A stretch of 11,112 bases of DNA from Candidatus Pollutiaquabacter sp. Its GTDB lineage: Bacteria > Bacteroidota > Bacteroidia > AKYH767-A > 2013-40CM-41-45. Location: assembly GCA_903854075.1 (NCBI GenBank), contig CAINVI010000249.1, forward strand, positions 1-11,112. The letters run 5' to 3'. This document shows, in pieces, positions 6,283 to 11,112 of this stretch. The translations under genes were made by a program, and so were the position numbers. Under the pieces are notes generated by a model. The model was not told where the DNA came from, made no database searches, and was given only the letters and a program-made list of their open reading frames with translations. The number at the start of each line of letters is the position of its first letter. The first letter of the stretch is position 1.

Positions 6283-7146
6283 ATGCGTAAAGATCAGGAC
6301 GGGAAGACGGTGCTTTCCATTGGCTATTCCCCATGTCCCAACGACACCTATATTTTCGATGCCCTAGTGAATGGCAAACTGGATACCGGTGATTTTCGAT
6401 TTGAGCCGGTACTGGAAGATGTGGAGCAACTCAATAGGCGGGCTTTACTGGGGCAGCTGGACATCACCAAACTTAGTTTTCGTGCGTATGCAGAATGTGC
6501 CGGTGATTATATTTTATGCGATGCGGGTAGCGCTTTGGGTTTCGGCGTTGGTCCGCTCTTAGTGTCCGCTGCAGAATTTAAACCAGACCATGCGACGCGC
6601 GTGGCAATTCCGGGAGAATACACGACGGCTAATTTTCTTTTCCGATTGTTTTATCCAATGATTGAAAATCGCCATGAAATGCTCTTCTCCTCCATTGAAG
6701 ATGCTGTAATTAGCGGCAGTGTTGATGCAGGTGTGATCATTCATGAAAACCGATTTACTTATCAGGAGCGCGGACTGAAAAAAGTAGCGGATCTCGGGCA
6801 GTTGTGGGAGGCGGAAACCGGTCAGCCGATTCCGCTTGGCGGCATTGCAGTTAAGCGCGGGTTGCCACCGGAAATCTTACACTCGGTCAATCGCCTGATT
6901 CGTAAAAGTCTGGAGTTCGCCAACAGTCAGCCTGCAGGAACAGACAGCTACGTGGCGCAATATGCTCAGGCGATGGATCCTGTGGTACGTAAACAACACA
7001 TCGCCCTGTATGTGAATGATTACTCCATTGATTTGGGTGAAAAAGGGCGTTCTGCAATTCGTTATTTTTACGAAAAAGCCGTCCGCGCCGGATTGCTTTC
7101 GCGGCCGTTGCCAGCATTGCTTTTTATCAGTGAGCTCGACGATTAA
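6283..7146 (+). CDS. mqnD: 1,4-dihydroxy-6-naphthoate synthase
   Basis: MqnD converts cyclic dehypoxanthine futalosine to 1,4-dihydroxy-6-naphthoate, the aromatic core of menaquinone. The 287-residue protein has the periplasmic-binding-protein-like fold of the MqnA/MqnD family. Visible motifs are SIGYSPCPNDTYIFDAL (12-28), DITKLSFRAYAE (60-71), DAGSALGFGVGPLLV (80-94), and GVIIHENRFTYQERGL (150-165), in which His154 matches the proposed catalytic His of the family. The ILCDAGSALGFGVGP and IPLGGIAVKR segments separate it from MqnA. The ATG at 6283 follows the mqnB stop by 3 nt, giving translational coupling without a Shine-Dalgarno sequence. mqnA and mqnC are not in the window. Confidence 0.95.
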   Translation: MRKDQDGKTVLSIGYSPCPNDTYIFDALVNGKLDTGDFRFEPVLEDVEQLNRRALLGQLDITKLSFRAYAECAGDYILCDAGSALGFGVGPLLVSAAEFKPDHATRVAIPGEYTTANFLFRLFYPMIENRHEMLFSSIEDAVISGSVDAGVIIHENRFTYQERGLKKVADLGQLWEAETGQPIPLGGIAVKRGLPPEILHSVNRLIRKSLEFANSQPAGTDSYVAQYAQAMDPVVRKQHIALYVNDYSIDLGEKGRSAIRYFYEKAVRAGLLSRPLPALLFISELDD

Positions 7147-7170
7147 TTTCCGTGGCTGAGCACATTTAGA

Positions 7171-7178
7171 TACCTTTG
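7171..7178 (+). promoter_or_regulatory. Candidate -7 promoter box for hldD
   Basis: TACCTTTG is an exact TAnnTTTG match in the 51-nt gap after mqnD, with 19 nt between it and the hldD ATG. It suggests hldD has its own promoter even though it follows mqnD in the same direction. No -33 TTG is visible. Confidence 0.55.
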
Positions 7179-7197
7179 TCATCTCAGACTCATCGCC

Positions 7198-8163
7198 ATG
7201 ATCGTTATCACAGGAGCTGCCGGATTTATCGGAAGTTGTTTGGTTCAAAAACTGAATCAGGAGGGATATCATGATCTGGTCGTAGTCGATGATTTTTCAC
7301 GTACTGAAAAGGAGAGGAACCTCCACGGAAAAAAAATCAGCGTGAAAGTCGATCGAAAAGATTTTTTCAGTTGGCTGGAGCAAGAACACCGATTTGTACA
7401 GTTTATCTTTCATATTGGTGCACGTACCGATACCACTGAGTTTCGAAAGGAAGTGTTCGATGAACTGAACCTGGACTACACCAAACAAGTTTGGAAAGCT
7501 TGTGTTGAATACGGATTGCCCTTAGTCTATGCTTCTTCGGCAGCAACCTACGGAGGAGGCGAGCTCGGTTATTCGGATACTCACGAACTTGTTGATCGCT
7601 TGAAGCCGCTGAACCCCTACGGAGATTCTAAAAATGATTTTGACAAATGGGCTCTCCGTCAGGAGCGTCAGCCCTATTTCTGGGCCGGCTTGAAATTTTT
7701 CAATGTGTATGGACCCAATGAATATCATAAAGGGCGCATGGCTTCTGTGATATTTCATGCCTTTCAGCAGATACGGCGTACGGGTGAAATGAAGTTGTTT
7801 CGATCGCACCGTCCCGACTTCAAGGATGGTGAGCAGTTGCGTGATTTTGTCTACGTCAAAGATGTGGCGGAAGTCTGTTATTTCCTGTTACATCACCGTA
7901 AGAACTCCGGGTTGTATAATCTGGGTTCCGGACAAGCCCGTACTTTTTTGGATCTTGTAAAATCTACCTTCCGGGCAATGGGAGAACCGGAGAAAATTGG
8001 TTTCGTTGATACGCCGGAGGATATCCGTGACAAATACCAGTACTTCACAGAAGCGGATATGTCTAAGCTAAAATCTATTGGCTACACACGTCCGTTTACT
8101 TCATTGGAAGACGGTGTAGAGGATTATGTAACGCACTACCTGGTTCCTGATAAGGTGTGGTAA
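7198..8163 (+). CDS. hldD: ADP-L-glycero-D-manno-heptose 6-epimerase
   Basis: HldD interconverts ADP-D-glycero- and ADP-L-glycero-D-manno-heptose, the heptose donor for the LPS inner core. The 321-residue protein is an extended short-chain dehydrogenase: the NAD(P)-binding motif TGAAGFIGS (5-13), HIGARTDTTE (72-81), YASSAATYGGG (111-121) with Ser114, and the YGDSK motif with Tyr141 and Lys145. HldD-specific marks are KFFNVYGPNEYHKGRMASV (166-184), with Lys178 at the same number as the second catalytic lysine of E. coli HldD, and FRSHRPDFKDGEQLRDFVYV (201-220). These separate it from general UDP-sugar epimerases. The stop codon directly abuts the stop of the opposing S46 gene, and no terminator lies between them. 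Confidence 0.95.
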   Translation: MIVITGAAGFIGSCLVQKLNQEGYHDLVVVDDFSRTEKERNLHGKKISVKVDRKDFFSWLEQEHRFVQFIFHIGARTDTTEFRKEVFDELNLDYTKQVWKACVEYGLPLVYASSAATYGGGELGYSDTHELVDRLKPLNPYGDSKNDFDKWALRQERQPYFWAGLKFFNVYGPNEYHKGRMASVIFHAFQQIRRTGEMKLFRSHRPDFKDGEQLRDFVYVKDVAEVCYFLLHHRKNSGLYNLGSGQARTFLDLVKSTFRAMGEPEKIGFVDTPEDIRDKYQYFTEADMSKLKSIGYTRPFTSLEDGVEDYVTHYLVPDKVW

Positions 8164-10299
8164 TTAGTCCCAGCGGATTTTCATTTCCTCTAACAATCGC
8201 CCGTCATTTCCCAAGCGGTCAATAATAAACAATACATAACGTATATCTACGGCAACATTTCGGCTCAGGGAAGGGTTGAAGTACAGATCACTCATTACGC
8301 CTTCCCAAATACGATCGAAGTTAACGCCGATTAGTTCGCCTTTATTGTTCAGGACCGGACTGCCTGAATTGCCGCCGGTGGTATGATTCGATGCTATGAA
8401 AGCGACAGGCAACGTGTCGTTCAATGCATAACGACCGAAACTACGAACTTCCAGGAGTTTTTTCAAGGCGGGATCGAGTGCGTAATCAATGTTATCCTGA
8501 GCGCTTTTTTGTAAAATTCCGTCGCCGGTTGTCATCCAATGGTATCGGACGCCGTCTTTCGGAGTAATGCCTTCCACTTTTCCGTAGGCTAGCCGGAGTG
8601 TTGAATTGGCATCGGGAGCCATCATTTCAGTGGTGCGAACTTGCAGCTGACAACTGATATAGTTTCGTTGTAAGCGCGTAATTTCTTCGTTCAGCCTGGT
8701 GAGGGGTTTGTCAATTCGTGCGGATTTCAATTCGTTTAATTGGAAAGCGATCTGCCAGGCAGGGTCGCTGTATAGCTGAATAAACTTTTTGGCGTTGAAC
8801 CCGGTCAATAACTGACGGGCAGTTTTTTCAGAACGCAACGGTGACTTTTTGTACAGGTTGTTCACGAATTTTTCCGGTGATTTCCGGTAGATGGTCATAA
8901 ATTCCGGCAGGAATTCGGTAGGAATCTCTTTGCTGCAAAAGTCTAACATGGCCAATGCCACTTGCAGATCCACGTCGGCATCGTAATTCTTATAGAAGCC
9001 TGGAATTTCATCCAGCATTTTATCTGCAGCCTGTGTGATTTTTTTCTCGTCCGGAGAGGTGGCACGACACAGATCTGATAGCGTTTTAAATCGCGCAGCG
9101 AGGGCGATCAATTCAATGCCGTAGAATCCTTCGGTGTAAAAATCGTTCATGCGGCTCAGTGTTTTCGAGCTATCAATTGCAGCATTGACTGCGCCAGCAG
9201 TTTCGCCTATACAATCTTTGGTATGAAGCTTCTCAAAGTCTTGCCTTTTCGAGAGTACTTGCTCACTTTTTAAACCGAGCAATTCGCCTTTCCATTTCTT
9301 GTAGGCATTGGCAAGCGTTCTGAATTTACTGGCGTATTGCAGATCAATGGTATCGTTTTCCAGCATCGCTTCCCTCCAAATGTTTAAACGAATATCGCGA
9401 AGTGCTATTCGTGTTGTGTTGGTCTGATGCTCGATTAAATCGATGGCTGAAGAGGTTAAGAATTGCTGAGTTCTTCCCGGAAAACCATAGACCATGGTAA
9501 AATCGCCTTCGTTAACACCGGATGCGTCGATTACAAAGGAACGTATAGGCTGATATGGAGTATTTTCCTTGGCGTACTCTGCCGGTTGGTTGTCCTTGCC
9601 GGCGTAAATACGAAACAACGAAAAGTCGCCGGTGTGCCGGGGCCATACCCAGTTGTCGGTTTCGCCGCCGAAGTTTCCAACGGAGCTTGGTGGTGCGCCA
9701 ACGAATCGGACGTCCTTATACGTTTCCGTTATAAAGAGATAGAATTGATTGCCACCGAAGAAGGATTTTACAATGGCTTTGCTGGTAGTAGAGCGGCTGT
9801 GAATTTTTTCTAGACTGTCGGTACTGTTTTTGATCAGTTTATCGCGCTCACTTTCGTTTATACTAGCACTTAGCCGCGCGTTAACAGCTGCTGTCACGTC
9901 CATGATTTCTCGAATGAAAGTAACGGATAGTCCAGGGCAGGGTAATTCATCGGCATCAGTTTTCGCCCAGTAGCCGTTTTCGAGGTAATTGTTTTCGATG
10001 GAGCTGAGCGATTGGATCTGCCCAAATCCGCAATGGTGATTTGTAATGAGCAGCCCGCGATCGGAAACAATTTCACCGGTACATCCACCGCCGAATTGTA
10101 CGATAGCATGGTTGATGCCTGTACTGTCACTATTAAAAAGTTCTTCAACAGGAATTTGAAGGCCCATCGTTTTTAAATCAGTTTCGTTCAACTGTTTAAG
10201 CAAGGTGGGAATCCACATGCCGTTTCGTGCGATAGACGTATGGCCGTTTATGCAGATCAGCAACACTACTAGCGTAATCTTCTTCAAGGTGTTTTTCAT
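8164..10299 (-). CDS. S46 family dipeptidyl peptidase, DPP11-like
   Basis: This 711-residue exopeptidase releases dipeptides from peptide N-termini, probably in the periplasm; residues 1-24 form a Sec signal peptide. It has the chymotrypsin-type halves of S46: the catalytic His in LLITNHHCGFG (83-93; His88 or His89), Asp225 in NWVWPRHTGDFSLFR (216-230), and Ser645 in HTTGGNSGSPVLN. A helical domain lies between, roughly residues 280-550. The residue 18 after the catalytic Ser is Arg663, in VNFDRIWEG. In the family, Arg here marks DPP11 (Asp/Glu at P1), while Gly marks DPP7 (hydrophobic P1). Length is normal and all catalytic residues are intact. The ATG at 10297-10299 is followed by an ideal signal peptide and preceded by a -7 box 20 nt upstream. 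It is transcribed alone. Confidence 0.94.
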   Translation of the reverse strand: MKNTLKKITLVVLLICINGHTSIARNGMWIPTLLKQLNETDLKTMGLQIPVEELFNSDSTGINHAIVQFGGGCTGEIVSDRGLLITNHHCGFGQIQSLSSIENNYLENGYWAKTDADELPCPGLSVTFIREIMDVTAAVNARLSASINESERDKLIKNSTDSLEKIHSRSTTSKAIVKSFFGGNQFYLFITETYKDVRFVGAPPSSVGNFGGETDNWVWPRHTGDFSLFRIYAGKDNQPAEYAKENTPYQPIRSFVIDASGVNEGDFTMVYGFPGRTQQFLTSSAIDLIEHQTNTTRIALRDIRLNIWREAMLENDTIDLQYASKFRTLANAYKKWKGELLGLKSEQVLSKRQDFEKLHTKDCIGETAGAVNAAIDSSKTLSRMNDFYTEGFYGIELIALAARFKTLSDLCRATSPDEKKITQAADKMLDEIPGFYKNYDADVDLQVALAMLDFCSKEIPTEFLPEFMTIYRKSPEKFVNNLYKKSPLRSEKTARQLLTGFNAKKFIQLYSDPAWQIAFQLNELKSARIDKPLTRLNEEITRLQRNYISCQLQVRTTEMMAPDANSTLRLAYGKVEGITPKDGVRYHWMTTGDGILQKSAQDNIDYALDPALKKLLEVRSFGRYALNDTLPVAFIASNHTTGGNSGSPVLNNKGELIGVNFDRIWEGVMSDLYFNPSLSRNVAVDIRYVLFIIDRLGNDGRLLEEMKIRWD

Positions 10300-10319
10300 G
10301 AATGGCGGATGATGAGGAG

Positions 10320-10327
10320 CAAAAATA
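10320..10327 (-). promoter_or_regulatory. Candidate -7 promoter box for the S46 peptidase gene
   Basis: The minus strand reads TATTTTTG, an exact TAnnTTTG match, with 20 nt before the ATG at 10299. The box lies inside the T-tract of the merR terminator, so the two elements overlap. Chance matching in a T-rich tract is more likely here than elsewhere. Confidence 0.5.
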
Positions 10328-10351
10328 AAAAAGCCCGCGAAAGCGGGCTTT
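10321..10351 (-). terminator. Rho-independent terminator of the merR-type gene
   Basis: A perfect stem GCCCGC (10333-10338) / GCGGGC (10343-10348), extended by three A:T pairs, closes a 4-nt loop (10339-10342). On the minus strand it is followed by TTTTTTATTTTT. It starts 19 nt after the merR stop. Confidence 0.92.
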
Positions 10352-10370
10352 ACTTCTTATGAATAATTAA

Positions 10371-10874
10371 TCAGGCATTAACGAGTGCTGATACTTCTTT
10401 TTGTAACTGCACCAAGGAAGATTTTACCTTTTCCAAGGAGGAGCGCAGCGCCATTCGATCGACAAAATCATCACTGGAAAGTCTGTCCATAAAGGGCACA
10501 GCTGAGGCCTGGTCAATCGGTGCATAATGGTTGTTGACTTCAGCGGGTGCTGTCGGCTCTGCTAGCAAAACGGCAACTTCATCCATTGTCGAGGAAGCAG
10601 TAGTTTCTTCCGGTCCGCGGAATTTCATCTCGCGCAGTTCGGTCTTGGCGCCACGCAGCGTGTATCCTTTCTCTTTTACGAGATGATAAATCTTCTTGAA
10701 ATTTTCAATGTCCTCCCGCGTGTAGAGACGGTTGCCTTTTTTATTGGTGGCAGGACGAATAACATCGAATTCATTGGACCAGAAACGGATGTGAGACGTG
10801 TTCACATCGAACAACTGGGCTACTTCACCAATGGTGTAGTAAAGTTTTTCGATCTCTTTTTCTTTATACGGCAT
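10371..10874 (-). CDS. MerR family transcriptional regulator
   Basis: This 167-residue DNA-binding protein has an N-terminal MerR winged helix: YYTIGEVAQLFDVNTSHIRF (12-31) is the helix-turn-helix, GNRLYTREDIENFKKI (47-62) the wing and following helix, and VKEKGYTLRGAKTELRE (66-82) the rest of the domain. A Pro/Ala-rich linker (about 85-127) leads to a C-terminal helix of coiled-coil type (about 143-165), presumably for dimerisation. There is no cysteine in the protein and no drug-binding domain, so it is not a metal or redox sensor of the classical type. This short form is common in Bacteroidota genomes; its targets are unknown to me. It is flanked by its own promoter and terminator and lies 101 nt downstream of the M23 peptidase gene. 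Confidence 0.92.
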   Translation of the reverse strand: MPYKEKEIEKLYYTIGEVAQLFDVNTSHIRFWSNEFDVIRPATNKKGNRLYTREDIENFKKIYHLVKEKGYTLRGAKTELREMKFRGPEETTASSTMDEVAVLLAEPTAPAEVNNHYAPIDQASAVPFMDRLSSDDFVDRMALRSSLEKVKSSLVQLQKEVSALVNA

Positions 10875-10894
10875 GTTGCGCGTTTTATAGATAA

Positions 10895-10924
10895 CGAAAA
10901 TAGGACATTAAAACGGAATTGCAA
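10895..10924 (-). promoter_or_regulatory. Candidate -33/-7 promoter for the merR-type gene
   Basis: The minus strand has TTG (10924-10922), a 19-nt spacer, then TATTTTCG (10902-10895), one mismatch from TAnnTTTG. The spacing fits the Bacteroidota -33/-7 pair. Twenty nt separate the box from the ATG at 10874. Confidence 0.5.
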
Positions 10925-10975
10925 GTAGGCCGATCAAGGCTTATCAACAGTCCGTAGTGGGTAGCGAACTCATTA

Positions 10976-11112
10976 TCAGTCGAATGACTGTCCGGCTTTG
11001 GATGATAGTTCCAGCATCTTTTCATATTCCTCCGGCGTGAGGTCATTATAATAGAAGTTTACAGGATTTACAGGTCTTCCGCCGCGCAGTACTTCATAGT
11101 GCAGGTGAGGAC
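10976..11112 (-). CDS. M23 family metallopeptidase, C-terminal end (cut by window edge)
   Basis: The last 44 residues and the stop codon of a gene that enters from the right edge. The visible part begins PHLHYEVLRGGRPVNPVNFY. HLHYEV is the H-x-H zinc-binding motif near the C-terminus of M23 (LytM/lysostaphin-like) endopeptidases, and RGGRPVNPVNFY is the usual strand after it. Members cut peptide cross-links in peptidoglycan in the periplasm or act as inactive activators of amidases; the second His and the upstream zinc ligands that would decide this are outside the window or only partly seen. A short acidic helical tail (DLTPEEYEKMLELSSKAG) follows. No terminator hairpin is visible in the 101 nt before merR. 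Confidence 0.88.
   Translation of the reverse strand, partial: PHLHYEVLRGGRPVNPVNFYYNDLTPEEYEKMLELSSKAGQSFD

Noticed and set aside
6877..7272. Minus-strand open frame opposite the mqnD end and hldD start
   Set aside because: The translation has no recognisable domain, and both real genes on the other strand have strong family motifs.
1..11112. Defence system, prophage, transposon or CRISPR array
   Set aside because: All long coding stretches match housekeeping or periplasmic families, and no terminal inverted repeats, spaced repeats or integrase-like motifs were seen.

Overview
The window looks like ordinary chromosome from a member of the Bacteroidota. Three things point there. The gene set includes an S46 dipeptidyl peptidase, a GH3-type amido synthetase, an Asp-type MerR regulator beside an M23 peptidase, and a P-loop deoxynucleoside kinase. 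No gene has a Shine-Dalgarno sequence before its start. Copies of the Bacteroidota -7 promoter element TAnnTTTG sit at regular distances in front of several genes. Base composition is even and mid-range. I found no insertion sequence, phage gene, integrase, CRISPR array, tRNA or rRNA. The class cannot be fixed; the futalosine menaquinone genes argue against lineages that use only the classical Men route.

Layout, left to right. Positions 1-2553 (minus strand) hold a tight three-gene group: a GH3-family adenylating enzyme (GTG start), a secreted beta-propeller-like protein of unknown role, and the first 64 residues of a deoxynucleoside kinase with an unusual Lys/Ala/Ser-rich N-terminal tail. 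Positions 2659-4372 (minus) hold fabD (fatty acid synthesis) and a Bax-inhibitor-1 family membrane protein, separated by a strong terminator. Positions 4475-5542 (minus) hold a two-gene pterin operon: a 6-pyruvoyl-tetrahydropterin synthase-like enzyme, then folE, which supplies its substrate. Positions 5653-8163 (plus) hold mqnB and mqnD of the futalosine pathway to menaquinone, then hldD for ADP-heptose. Positions 8164-11112 (minus) hold an S46 peptidase with the Arg typical of Asp/Glu-specific DPP11, a MerR-type regulator, and the C-terminal end of an M23 peptidase.

Functionally the region mixes housekeeping (lipid, quinone, pterin, LPS sugar and nucleotide salvage) with periplasmic peptide digestion. 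The gene content is conventional. The most interesting signals are regulatory: candidate -7 boxes lie either 19-22 nt before the start codon (fabD, BI-1, hldD, S46, merR) or only 4 nt before it (the divergent PTPS/mqnB pair, which would then be leaderless). A merR terminator T-tract also overlaps the S46 promoter box. All functional calls come from motif recognition by eye; no database search was run.
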